Assembly: GCA_030431475.1 (NCBI GenBank)
Contig: JAUIJD010000001.1
Location: 62,001-126,000, forward strand
Source: Verrucomicrobiia bacterium
Lineage (GTDB): Bacteria; Verrucomicrobiota; Verrucomicrobiia; Verrucomicrobiales; Akkermansiaceae
Direction: 5' to 3'
Length of the DNA stretch: 64,000 bases
The notes under the pieces are model-generated. The model was given only the letters and a program-made list of their open reading frames with translations. It was not told the origin of the DNA and searched no databases. A program made the translations under genes and the position numbers. Below, piece after piece: positions 35,317 through 43,968 of this stretch (the stretch's first letter is position 1; each line of letters starts with the position of its first letter).

Positions 35317-36369
35317 ATGGCGAAGATCCCACCAAAGCCGAACCGGGGTCCGGGAAGCGTCCAGACCCGCATCGCCGGCAAGGAGCGGGAGTCGTTGGGC
35401 GGCTTCGACCGCATCACCAACGACGCACGCGACACGGAGAAGGGCCGCGGTGCCGGTCGCAGGAAGCGCAGCCGTCGGCGGCCGGGCCAGGGCCGGAATC
35501 AGGCCTCGATCCTCCGCCGTTGGCTGATGCTGGCGCTGGCGCTGGCCGGGATGGCGATCTGCACGATGCTGATCTGGACTCTTCTCCAGCAAGGGCGGAC
35601 CGCTCGCCCGACGGATGATCCCGGCGCGATGGCGGGGGCCCGTCCCGCGGGTCCGGGGGCATCGGAATCCATCGCTCTGGTTTCGGAGATGCTCGATGCC
35701 TCGTCTCCCGCCGATCTTGCCCCCCTCCTCCGGGACGGCGGGTCAGGCGTCGAGCGCGCGTGGCGCGACCTCCAAGCCTCAAAAGCCCAGCTCGAGGATG
35801 CTGGCGAGCCCCGCTGGCTCGGGAGTTTCGACCACGTGACCGTTCCCCTGAGTTTCGTCCTGATCCGCAACCCGATCGGCGATCCGCTGGTGACCGTGCT
35901 GGCCCCGAATGACGAAGGAAAGTGGCGCATCGACGCCGCTGCCACTTTCGGACACTGCGAGCCCCCCTTCCCCGAATGGACGGGTGACGGAGTGAGGGGA
36001 GGCCTGGTCCGGGCCCGGGTGAAGTTCGACAACTACTACAACGGACCCTTTCGGAACGACGCCGAGTGGGCCTGCCTGCGCCTCAGCAACCCCGCCAGCG
36101 ACGAGGCGGTCTATGCCTACTGCCGTCGGAGTTCAAAGCAGTTCGACGCCATCGAAACGACGCGTCGCCGCAACGAGCGGGCCGCCAGCACCGGCAAACA
36201 GCCCGTGGCCGGCGAACCCAGCAGGAACACGATGCGGCTGACGCTCCGCCTGCAGCGCGTCGAGGGGGCCTACGACGGGCAATATGAGATCACCGAAGTC
36301 GTTGCCGACGACTGGGCCGTCGGCGAGGCGAGTCTCGAGGACCTCCTCCGCCTCGGCCCCGAGGGCTGA
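35317..36369 (+). CDS. Single-pass membrane protein, unknown function
   Basis: A 350-residue protein with a strongly basic cytoplasmic N terminus (RRKRSRRRPGQGR around residues 48-60), one membrane segment (about 68-92), and an extracytoplasmic domain of about 250 residues. The domain contains a small beta-rich module (LGSFDHVTVPLSFVLI, DDEGKWRIDAAATFGH-like strands) that loosely resembles lumazine/NTF2-type folds. I do not recognise a family. It follows the lipoprotein gene by 6 bp and converges with the TPR gene at 36382. Confidence 0.6.
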   Translation: MAKIPPKPNRGPGSVQTRIAGKERESLGGFDRITNDARDTEKGRGAGRRKRSRRRPGQGRNQASILRRWLMLALALAGMAICTMLIWTLLQQGRTARPTDDPGAMAGARPAGPGASESIALVSEMLDASSPADLAPLLRDGGSGVERAWRDLQASKAQLEDAGEPRWLGSFDHVTVPLSFVLIRNPIGDPLVTVLAPNDEGKWRIDAAATFGHCEPPFPEWTGDGVRGGLVRARVKFDNYYNGPFRNDAEWACLRLSNPASDEAVYAYCRRSSKQFDAIETTRRRNERAASTGKQPVAGEPSRNTMRLTLRLQRVEGAYDGQYEITEVVADDWAVGEASLEDLLRLGPEG

Positions 36370-36381
36370 GCCACCGGCGAA

Positions 36382-37776
36382 TCAACCGCCGTAGGACGAT
36401 TCAACCCGCTCGGCGACGTCCCGATAGCCGTAGTCGACCTCGTAGATCTCCTTGAAGCACTCGATGGCCGCTTCCTTGTTGTCCATCTCGTCGTGCAGAA
36501 GGCCCTTCTCGTAAAGCACCTCCTTCTTGGTCGTATCCATCCCGACGAGGTCTTCAAGGGCCGTTTCAAGCTGCTTGATGCCCATGTCGAGCATGCCCTT
36601 GGCCTTGAACGTGCGCCCCAGCAGGAGGAGCACTTTCGACTGGATGTGAGGGTTCCGCTTGGCCTGCTGCAGCTGGGGGATGGCTCCGCTGTAGTCTCCG
36701 GAATTGTAGAGCGCCTGTCCGAGTTCGAATCGCAGCACCGGATCCGTCGGGTTCTGGTCGACCCGGCGCTTGGCCTCCTCGACCGCCTCCGCGGTCCGCT
36801 CCTGCCGGCGTTGATCCAGCATGGCCTTGACCTCGGGGTCGTCGGGATTCTCCGCGGCGCGGGCCTCGAGATCACGCATCTCCTGCTCCTTGAGCCGGTC
36901 ACCCATCGCTCCCGCCTTGGTCCGCAGGGCGGTGTCGCCGTTGCTGAGCGAGAAGGCCCAGTCGTAGTAGGCGCGGGCCTGTTCCCAGTCTTCGAGCCGC
37001 TCGAAGACCGAGGCGAGTTCCTTGACCGTTTTCAGGTCGTTCTGGTCCTCGGCGTACTTGGCCGCCAGTTGATCGCGACGCTCCTCGAGCTGCTCCTTCG
37101 TGAGACCCGTGCGGGACTGCTTCTCGATCTCCTCGAATTCCTCCTTGTTGCGCATCAGGTCGCGCATGTTCGCGTCCTCACCCCACTTCTGCTTCTCCAT
37201 CGAAGCACGGGCGGTAGCGTCCTTCTCGCCCTTGATGGCCGCCGAATCCGTCGGGTTGTGCTTGATGATGTCACGATAGACATCCGCTGCCTTCATGCTC
37301 TGCGAGTTCGCGAGATAGAAGTCGGCCAGCTTGTGCAGATACTTCGATTGCTCCGGATGACCGGTGCGGATCGTCTCCAACGCGAAGGCGGCACTCTCCT
37401 GCCACCCCAGCGACTGAAATGCCTCGAACAGCACATCGTTCAGCTCCGGGCTGTAGGGATCCTTTTCCAGTTCGGCCTCGATCGCCACGAGCGCCGCCTG
37501 CGGGTCCTTCTTCACCTGACCGGTGAGCTTCATCGCGCCGAGCCCCCCCCCGGCCTTCATGCCGAAGAGTCCGGAGCGCTTCTTCGGTCCGCCGGTTTCA
37601 TTGCCGGCGCATTTCCGAAGAAGACGGCGGGCATCGAGAAAGCCGGGGGCATCCTTCAGAACGGTCTGCAGCAACTTGATGGCGTAACCGTAATTCTTGG
37701 TCTGTACGGCCGTCATGGCCTTGAGCCAGACGGGTTTGACCTTGGGATCGAGATCGGCTTCGGAAATTTCGGACAT
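36382..37776 (-). CDS. TPR-repeat protein downstream of the secretion cluster
   Basis: A 464-residue soluble protein built of tetratricopeptide-like helical repeats, for example AIKLLQTVLKDAPGFLDARRLL, ADVYRDIIKHNPTDSAA, ELGQALYNSGDYSGAIPQLQQA and KEAAIECFKEIYEVDYGYRDVAERV. A charged, coiled central stretch (about 190-260) interrupts them. No signal peptide was seen. I chose ATG 37776; sequence before it lacks coding character. It lies 258 bp after gspD on the same strand. Such TPR proteins often act as scaffolds; a link to secretion is only positional. Confidence 0.75.
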   Translation of the reverse strand: MSEISEADLDPKVKPVWLKAMTAVQTKNYGYAIKLLQTVLKDAPGFLDARRLLRKCAGNETGGPKKRSGLFGMKAGGGLGAMKLTGQVKKDPQAALVAIEAELEKDPYSPELNDVLFEAFQSLGWQESAAFALETIRTGHPEQSKYLHKLADFYLANSQSMKAADVYRDIIKHNPTDSAAIKGEKDATARASMEKQKWGEDANMRDLMRNKEEFEEIEKQSRTGLTKEQLEERRDQLAAKYAEDQNDLKTVKELASVFERLEDWEQARAYYDWAFSLSNGDTALRTKAGAMGDRLKEQEMRDLEARAAENPDDPEVKAMLDQRRQERTAEAVEEAKRRVDQNPTDPVLRFELGQALYNSGDYSGAIPQLQQAKRNPHIQSKVLLLLGRTFKAKGMLDMGIKQLETALEDLVGMDTTKKEVLYEKGLLHDEMDNKEAAIECFKEIYEVDYGYRDVAERVESSYGG

Positions 37777-37972
37777 GGTCGGGTCTTTTCGTTCGGGTCG
37801 GCAGGCGGCGTCCGCTCGATTGGGAACCGCCGCGCACGCCGAAATTGCTCGCTGGGTGGACGCTTTGCAAGCCCGCGCTGGGACTTCCATCCCGCAACCC
37901 CGCCCCGTGGCAACGGACCGCTCCAAAGGCCCGCAGAAGCCCCCGCTCTCCCCGTGAAACCAGTCTCGATAT

Positions 37973-37991
37973 CGGGGGCCAGGCGCCCCCG
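37973..37991 (-). terminator. Hairpin between gspD and the TPR gene
   Basis: 7-bp stem CGGGGGC / GCCCCCG with a 5-nt loop in the 258-bp gap downstream of gspD. No T-tract follows, so it may be an attenuator or rho-dependent site rather than a strong terminator. Confidence 0.35.
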
Positions 37992-38034
37992 CGTCCGCGA
38001 CGCCGGATCCGTCCGGCCGTTCCGGGTCCTTCGA

Positions 38035-40479
38035 TCAGCGGCGACGCCACGGAGAACCGGGACGCCCGAGCAGGCGCCGGGCCGAGCTCTCCTCGGTCTC
38101 TTCGACGGGAACCGCCACGGGGTACTCCCGCGGAGCCGACGTACCGCCACCTCCGGCATCGCCGTCGCGTTGAGGCAGAACGCCGGGACCGTTGGAGAAG
38201 CTCCTTGTGTCCTGGGCAACGTCGTAGCGACTATCCATGTCAGCCTGGGCGTCGTAGAGCGACGCGGCCCCCGTGACGATGCGGGGCTGGATGAAGATCA
38301 TCAGCTCCTGGCGATCCTGCTCGGTGGTCGTCCGCGAGAACAGACGGCCGAGGCCGGGAATGTCGCTCAGCAGCGGAACGCCGGTGACCGATTCCCGCTT
38401 GCTCGAATTGATCAATCCGCCGAGGACAATCGTTGCGCCGTCGGGGACGGTCACGCTGGTGAGCACCTCCCGGCGCCCGATCGTCGGTACGGAGCCGACG
38501 CCCTCGATGAACTGTTCACCCACGACCTCGTCATTGAGCAACGCGATGTCCAGGGTGACCTCATCCTCCGAGTTCACCAGCGGAATCACCTCGAGGCTCA
38601 AGAGCACGTCCTGATACTCGATGTTCGTGGAGATCCCGTTGCTGACCCCACCCTGGAAGCTGTTGGTCGGCACCGCGATCCGTTGACCCGCGGAGATCAC
38701 GCCCTTGCGGTTGTTGGCGGTGTAGATCGTCGGCCGGGAAAGCACCTCGAAGCGGCTGTCGGACTGCAGGGCGTTCAGATAGACGTTCCAATGGTCGCCG
38801 ATGAGGCCGTAGAGGCTGAGTCCCCCGGTGTTGGGGAACACATCCGGACTCAGCAGCGTGAGCGGGTCGACCAGATCGACCAGCTGACCGGAGCTGTTGC
38901 GCACCTGCCCGCCGATCACCCCATTGCCTCGGGCGGCCGAAGCCGCGTCCACTGTGCGAAGGAAATCGAGGCCGAAATCAAAGTCGTCGCCGAGCGCCAG
39001 CTGGCCGAAGACCGCCGAGATCATGACCTGCTCGGCCTTGACGTCGATCTGGTCGATCAGGTTGCTGACAATTTCCACCGCCGATGGCGGCCCCTGGACG
39101 ACCAGGGAGTTGGTGATGTTGTCGGCCACCAGCAGGGTGCGTCCCACGAGCCGCGCTTCCGGGGCACTGTTGATGGTCGGATCTCCCAGGCTGCTTCCGG
39201 CCCCGGAGAGACCGCCGCCGCCACCGCCGATGCTGCTTCCGCCGAAGTTGTTGTTGCGGGAGTTCGACGTGCTGCTGCGGTTGTTGGTCGTCGACCGGTT
39301 GTTGCTGCCGAAGTTGGCACCCGTGCTGCGGCCGCCGCTCCCGCCGCCTCCGCCCGCACTGGTCGAGTCGGTCGCGCCGAAGGTCCGCTGCAGGGCGGGC
39401 TCGGCGATCTCGAGGAAGTCCGCGACGGCGACGAAGCGGAGCTTGCGACGCAGGAAGTTGCGGTCGTCGGTCTTGGTGTCGAACTCGCGCACGAGTCCCT
39501 CGATGAAGACGATGTCCACCGGACGCCCCATCGCAAAGATGCGGTTGGTCCGGCTGTCCGGCACGATCTGGATCGGGATCTCCTCCGCCGCACCGCTGCC
39601 TCCGGCGGCACCTCCAGCCGCGTTGGCCGCCGCATTCGGAATGCCCGGGACACCCGGGGTGGAGGTCGGCGTATTGTTCTGCACCCGCTGCGCGCGGGCG
39701 GTATTCTGGCTTTGTTGCTGGGTGTTGAGGATCTCGTTGAGGGTGTCGGAAAGCTCCTGAACATCCGCATACTGGACCTTGATGAAACGGGTCGCGACCT
39801 GCCCCCCGATGTCGATCTCCTCCGCCAGTTCGATCAGGCGGCGGATCAGCGAGGTTTTCTCCGTGATGACCACGGCTCCGGCATTCGGGATCGGAGTGAT
39901 CGAACCGTAGGCCCCGAATTGACCGACGATGGTGGTGAAGGTGCGCACGATCTCCTCGGGCTTGATGTGCTTGAGATTCATCACGTAGCTCACCACACGG
40001 TCGTCCTGCGGGAGATCGGCGGGGTCGATGATCACCTCGAGTCCCTCGCCCTTCGGGTTGGCACCGCCCGAGGCGATGACCAGCACATCGTGTCCCGCCA
40101 TGTTCGCATCGGGCACGAAAACGAAGCCCTCGAGCAACGCCGCCCGCTTGATCAACTGCGCGGCTTCCCCGTAGGTCAGCGGCGGGGGCTGGACAAAGCG
40201 GAACTCGGCGCTGGCCGCCGCCACGCTGACGGTCACCCGGCGTCCGGTGAACTTGCGGTAGAGATCCGCCAACTGGTCACCGTTGAGATTCGGAAACAGC
40301 ATCGGTTCCTGCACCGGCGCATCGGGATTCGGAGCCCCGGCCATCTCGGCTGCGGGTGCCGCCGGTTCGGCCGCTCCCGGATTGGCGGCACCCGGCACCC
40401 CCGGGATCGCCGGCGTGGGCGGTTCTTGGGCGAAGGCGACGCCGACGACGGCGCAGGGAATCAGAAGCAGACGGTGCAT
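38035..40479 (-). CDS. gspD: Type II secretion system secretin
   Basis: Outer-membrane channel of the type II secretion system, 814 residues from ATG 40479. An in-frame ATG at 40515 would add 12 residues; 40479 gives the compact signal peptide MHRLLLIPCAVVGVAFA. An Ala/Pro-rich linker precedes the N0 domain and N1-N3 ring domains (AVVITEKTSLIRRLIELAEEIDI, VQYADVQELSDTLNEIL). The C-terminal secretin domain contains VTVPDGATIVLGGLI and GVPLLSDIPGLGRLF. Residues about 371-433, in or near N3, are a Gly/Ser/Asn-rich low-complexity insertion. It is the last Gsp gene of the minus-strand cluster. Confidence 0.93.
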   Translation of the reverse strand: MHRLLLIPCAVVGVAFAQEPPTPAIPGVPGAANPGAAEPAAPAAEMAGAPNPDAPVQEPMLFPNLNGDQLADLYRKFTGRRVTVSVAAASAEFRFVQPPPLTYGEAAQLIKRAALLEGFVFVPDANMAGHDVLVIASGGANPKGEGLEVIIDPADLPQDDRVVSYVMNLKHIKPEEIVRTFTTIVGQFGAYGSITPIPNAGAVVITEKTSLIRRLIELAEEIDIGGQVATRFIKVQYADVQELSDTLNEILNTQQQSQNTARAQRVQNNTPTSTPGVPGIPNAAANAAGGAAGGSGAAEEIPIQIVPDSRTNRIFAMGRPVDIVFIEGLVREFDTKTDDRNFLRRKLRFVAVADFLEIAEPALQRTFGATDSTSAGGGGGSGGRSTGANFGSNNRSTTNNRSSTSNSRNNNFGGSSIGGGGGGLSGAGSSLGDPTINSAPEARLVGRTLLVADNITNSLVVQGPPSAVEIVSNLIDQIDVKAEQVMISAVFGQLALGDDFDFGLDFLRTVDAASAARGNGVIGGQVRNSSGQLVDLVDPLTLLSPDVFPNTGGLSLYGLIGDHWNVYLNALQSDSRFEVLSRPTIYTANNRKGVISAGQRIAVPTNSFQGGVSNGISTNIEYQDVLLSLEVIPLVNSEDEVTLDIALLNDEVVGEQFIEGVGSVPTIGRREVLTSVTVPDGATIVLGGLINSSKRESVTGVPLLSDIPGLGRLFSRTTTEQDRQELMIFIQPRIVTGAASLYDAQADMDSRYDVAQDTRSFSNGPGVLPQRDGDAGGGGTSAPREYPVAVPVEETEESSARRLLGRPGSPWRRR

Positions 40480-40552
40480 GAAAGGGATGGGGCGGAAGAT
40501 CCGGGGCGTGAGCATCAGTTCTCAGAAGGACGTATCAAGGCGAAAGGAAGGG

Positions 40553-41128
40553 TCAGCGACCGCGACCACGGCCGCGATTGTCGTTGCTGTTGTTGTTCGT
40601 CGAAGGCGTGGGCGGGCGGACCACTCGGGGTCGGGGCGTGCGGGCACCGGGAGGACGCTGCGGGTTGTTCTGATTCGCCCCGGGGATGTTGGGACGGCCG
40701 GGCTGCGCCTGCTGGGGTTTCTGGGGCGCGGCCGTCTTCGGCGTCATCAGCTTGTCGTCGAAACCGACCGATCCGCGGTGGCTGCCCGATTGGACAGTGG
40801 CGACCGTCTCCTTCCAGTTGCTCTCGTCCCACTTGACGTCGACGATCGTGAAACCGGAGTCGCCTCCCGGCTTGATCACCTCCCGGTCGCTGGGGTCCTT
40901 CTTGTTGATCAGGATCGCGTAGTAGCCGTCCTTGAGCCTGGAAATGCCCCCCAGCGCGTAGTCTTCGAGCGGATTCTCCTCGGGGCGCGCCGGTCCGGTT
41001 TCGGGGACCGGCTTGCTGGTGAACAGCGAGTCGTTCCACAAGTTGCGATAGCGGGTGAGCGTCGGCTTCTTCGGAACGTCGGCCAGGACGACGATCGGAA
41101 GCATCAGCAGGATGAGGGCACGGATCAT
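40553..41128 (-). CDS. Unknown exported protein in the GspC/PilP position
   Basis: A 191-residue protein with a signal peptide (MIRALILLMLPIVVLA). A folded segment (about 50-115) with NPLEDYALGGISRLKDGYYAILINKKDP resembles in outline the HR/PilP-type domain of secretion periplasmic proteins. A Pro/Gln/Asn/Arg-rich tail ends RGRGRGR. It sits between the GspM-like gene and gspD, where GspC or PilP would be expected, and may connect the inner-membrane platform to the secretin. The homology is too weak to assign a gene name. Confidence 0.6.
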   Translation of the reverse strand: MIRALILLMLPIVVLADVPKKPTLTRYRNLWNDSLFTSKPVPETGPARPEENPLEDYALGGISRLKDGYYAILINKKDPSDREVIKPGGDSGFTIVDVKWDESNWKETVATVQSGSHRGSVGFDDKLMTPKTAAPQKPQQAQPGRPNIPGANQNNPQRPPGARTPRPRVVRPPTPSTNNNSNDNRGRGRGR

Positions 41129-41143
41129 GGGACGTGAGAGATT

Positions 41144-41707
41144 CTAGGATTCCTTGGGGACATACCATTGCCGGACCTGGACGACCGCATCGATGAGCGT
41201 GTCGTCCTCGCGGTTCGGAGAAAGCCGGAGCGAGGTCACCGAGCGAAACGCGTTCGGGTCCTGAAGCATGGTCAGCCAGCGGTAGAGTCCGGTCTCGCGG
41301 CCGGTCGCCTTGATCTCAAAGATGGCCTGGTGGTAGTAGCGCCCCTCCTCGTCGTTCGGGAGGATCTTGGGGCGGTCCACCGTCAACCCGGCCACCCGGG
41401 CCTGATTGGTCACGAAGCTCTCGAGCTTCGACTGCGCCGCCCCCCCGTCCTCGGGTTCCGGGGTCTTCTCGGCGAGCCACGCCATCTCACGCTCCTTGCT
41501 GTCGCGCTCGGCGAGATTGTCGGTCGCCTCCTCGATCTCGCCGATCAGACCCGTCGCCGGCTTGCCGAGGATCTCGTTCCCCTCGCTGCCGATCTGTTGA
41601 TCGAAGGCCTGCATCTTCTGCTTGTACACGCTGTAGCCGTAGAAGTTCAGTACGGCGAAAATCACCACACCGAAGACAATCAGAAGTCGTTTCTCGCGCG
41701 TATTCAT
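41144..41707 (-). CDS. GspM/PilO-like inner-membrane platform protein
   Basis: A 187-residue bitopic protein: short cytoplasmic MNTREKR, one membrane segment (about 8-25), a coiled region, then a ferredoxin-like domain with QAIFEIKATGRETGLYRWLTMLQDP, the typical PilO/GspM strand-helix pattern. It ends with a QWYVP strand. Gene order (after the GspL-like gene) supports the platform role. Sequence identity to named GspM is low, as is usual for this component. Confidence 0.75.
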   Translation of the reverse strand: MNTREKRLLIVFGVVIFAVLNFYGYSVYKQKMQAFDQQIGSEGNEILGKPATGLIGEIEEATDNLAERDSKEREMAWLAEKTPEPEDGGAAQSKLESFVTNQARVAGLTVDRPKILPNDEEGRYYHQAIFEIKATGRETGLYRWLTMLQDPNAFRSVTSLRLSPNREDDTLIDAVVQVRQWYVPKES

Positions 41708-41764
41708 GCTCGGGCTACGTCGAAGAAATGCCGGTGGATGGTGGATTTGTCGGTGCGCATCGGG

Positions 41765-43024
41765 TCAGCGGGGCTGTTGGCTGCCTTCGGTGAAACCCCG
41801 GACCCGGAAATCCCAGCCCTTGGCCGACTTCTGGGGCGGATCCTCCTCCCAATCCAACCAGGCGAGGTCGTTGCTGTTGCGGAGTCCGCTGTAGAACTGG
41901 GTCGCCGGCGCCGACTGCGGCGCGGTGCCGATCAACTGGAGTTCGCCGCTGGCGACATTGAGATCCGCGGTGGTCAGGCGGAGCCCGCTGTCCTTCGGCA
42001 CGGCGCCGCTCACCGCCAGCAGCACCTCCATCGGGCTGCGACGCGTGTCCACGACCGGTCCAAGCTCTTCCCAGCGCTCGTTATGTTCCCGGAGCATCTC
42101 CCCGGCGCCGCCCTGGAGCTGCTCGAGTTCGGCGGCGAGCTTCTTCTTCTCGCCCTGCTTCTCCCAAAGCTGGTAGCCGAACCAGCCGACGAGCCCGAGA
42201 TAGGCCAGCACCAGCAACGAGACGAGGGCGACCTGCTGGTTGCGACGCTTGCGGGCCACGCGGGCGGCGCGGACGTCCTCGGGCAGCAGACTGCTGAAGG
42301 GATCCGGCATCACCGGATCAGGCCGGGCCTCCACCCGCGGGCGGGTGGCGAAGGCGTCCGACAGGGCACCGGCCTCGCCGAGTTCTCCTTCGGGTGGCCA
42401 GATCCGGACCAACGACGGCTTGGACGGCAGCCCCTGCATCGCGAGCTGACTCAGCGCGAGACGGATCTCCCGCAAAACGGAGTCGTCCGGCGCCTCACTG
42501 CTTGAGGAAGTCGCCTGCGAGTAGAGCAACTTGCCGCCGACATAGAATCCGAAGACCCAGCGCCCGAGTTCCTTCCACACGCACAAGGTGTCGCCCTCGA
42601 CCGGGAAGGCCCGGGGCGAAAGATCGAACTCCTTGGGGGTGCGCAGGGGCAGTTCCCCTTCCCCCGGCTTCTTGAGCACGGCGTGCAGGAGAACCGTCGA
42701 TTGGTCGTCGGCGACGACCTCGAAGTGATCGCTCAGCTGCCCCGCCATCGGATCCGCCCGGATCCCGAGGCGCTCGGCATGCATGGTGGCGAGATCGTCG
42801 AAGAGCGACTCGTCCTTGCTCTCGGCCCGGAAAGGCAGCGCGTGGAAACCACGCACGGGAAAGAACAGGGCCAGATCGCCGCCCGGCAGACCGGAAAGCT
42901 CGGACACCATCGTCGGCTCGTCCTCACCTTCGCGGCGCTCGTATGCTCCGTCCGCCTGACGTTTCCAGACTTCCCAACCCAGCGGCCCGGGGACCAGCAG
43001 CGACCATTCCGTTTGTTTGCTCAA
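41765..43024 (-). CDS. GspL-like (PilM/PilN-type) platform protein
   Basis: A 419-residue protein. The N-terminal cytoplasmic part (about 1-270) has an actin-like outline as in GspL/PilM; a membrane segment lies at about 272-292 (VALVSLLVLAYLGLVGWFGYQL). A coiled coil and a PilN/GspL periplasmic ferredoxin-like domain follow (LRLTTADLNVASGELQLIGTA). GspL links the GspE ATPase to the inner-membrane platform. The start overlaps the gspK stop by 4 bp. Confidence 0.78.
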   Translation of the reverse strand: MSKQTEWSLLVPGPLGWEVWKRQADGAYERREGEDEPTMVSELSGLPGGDLALFFPVRGFHALPFRAESKDESLFDDLATMHAERLGIRADPMAGQLSDHFEVVADDQSTVLLHAVLKKPGEGELPLRTPKEFDLSPRAFPVEGDTLCVWKELGRWVFGFYVGGKLLYSQATSSSSEAPDDSVLREIRLALSQLAMQGLPSKPSLVRIWPPEGELGEAGALSDAFATRPRVEARPDPVMPDPFSSLLPEDVRAARVARKRRNQQVALVSLLVLAYLGLVGWFGYQLWEKQGEKKKLAAELEQLQGGAGEMLREHNERWEELGPVVDTRRSPMEVLLAVSGAVPKDSGLRLTTADLNVASGELQLIGTAPQSAPATQFYSGLRNSNDLAWLDWEEDPPQKSAKGWDFRVRGFTEGSQQPR

Positions 43025-43968
43025 GGGACCACCTCCTCCGTTCGTTCCAAAATCGCCGGTTGCCCGGTCCGGTTGCGCACGATCAACGTGATCTTCCGCT
43101 TGGCTCCGGGAGTGATGCCGGTGCTCTCAATGCGGGTCGTCGTTTCGTTCGCGCTGAATCGGTTCAAAATGTCGGGGCGCAGACTGCCGTCCACACCGAT
43201 TAAGGCAAGTGCTTCCTGTGGCGACTGGAACGGCGTGTCATCATCCGTATCCCGCTCACCGTCGGGCCCGCGCACGGTCTCCGGAATGATCGCCGCCTCC
43301 TCGTAGCTCACCTCGGCGGCCACCGCGATAAAGTCGGCCGACGCTTCATTGACGTCCAGCGCCCCGCTGCTCCAGATCGTGAACCACTGGCGCCAGTTCG
43401 GCTGCAACGCCTCGACGAGGTCCATGCCGCGGACCAGCCGCATTTCCTCCAGATCGTAGAAGGGACGGTTGAAAGGCTGGTTCACGCGGCCCAGGTCCTC
43501 GTAAAAGCTGATCTCCGCGCCGTTCAGGGCCTCCTCGTCGTCCGCATCGACCCAGTCGCCCAGACCGTCGGCGACGGCCGCCGCCTCGTCGATGTCCATG
43601 CCCCAGTCGATGAACATGCTCTTCAGGAGGTTCTTGTCGTCCTGCAGCAGGATGGCGTTGATGTTGAACTTCCCTCCCTCGGAAACAATCGTGACCTCGA
43701 AGCCCTCGCCGTCCTCCTCGGACCACTGGTTGAGGATGGGGTCGGCCCGCTCGACCGCCGGATTCGCGCCCACCGCGATGCCCATCTCGGCGAGTTGCTT
43801 GGCCCGGAAGCCATGAATGTTGGCCGCGGCGACATCGAGATCGAAACCCACCACGCGGATGGTCGCGACCGTGATCAGCGAAAGCATCATCACCAGCCAG
43901 AGCACCGCGATCAAGGCGGAGCCTGATCGCCCGGCGCGTGCGGCGGAACTGTGGAAAACGGCTTTCAT
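43021..43968 (-). CDS. gspK: Type II secretion minor pseudopilin GspK
   Basis: A 315-residue pseudopilin that caps the pseudopilus tip. The prepilin peptidase site is G-SALIAVLWLVMMLSLITVAT; as in other GspK proteins there is no Glu at mature position 5. The large alpha-helical domain includes DKNLLKSMFIDWGMDIDEAAAVADGLGDWVDADD and a Glu/Asp-rich YEDLGRVNQPFNRPFYDLEEMRLVRGMD stretch typical of the family. Its start overlaps the gspJ stop by one base (TAATG). Confidence 0.9.
   Translation of the reverse strand: MKAVFHSSAARAGRSGSALIAVLWLVMMLSLITVATIRVVGFDLDVAAANIHGFRAKQLAEMGIAVGANPAVERADPILNQWSEEDGEGFEVTIVSEGGKFNINAILLQDDKNLLKSMFIDWGMDIDEAAAVADGLGDWVDADDEEALNGAEISFYEDLGRVNQPFNRPFYDLEEMRLVRGMDLVEALQPNWRQWFTIWSSGALDVNEASADFIAVAAEVSYEEAAIIPETVRGPDGERDTDDDTPFQSPQEALALIGVDGSLRPDILNRFSANETTTRIESTGITPGAKRKITLIVRNRTGQPAILERTEEVVP

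Noticed and set aside
36715-36740. A GTTCGAATC box resembling a tRNA T-loop
   Set aside because: It lies inside the TPR gene and no acceptor or anticodon stems can be formed around it.
36493-40836. A 1447-codon plus-strand open frame opposite the TPR and gspD genes
   Set aside because: Typical of high-GC antisense frames; the opposite strand encodes clear TPR and secretin proteins.
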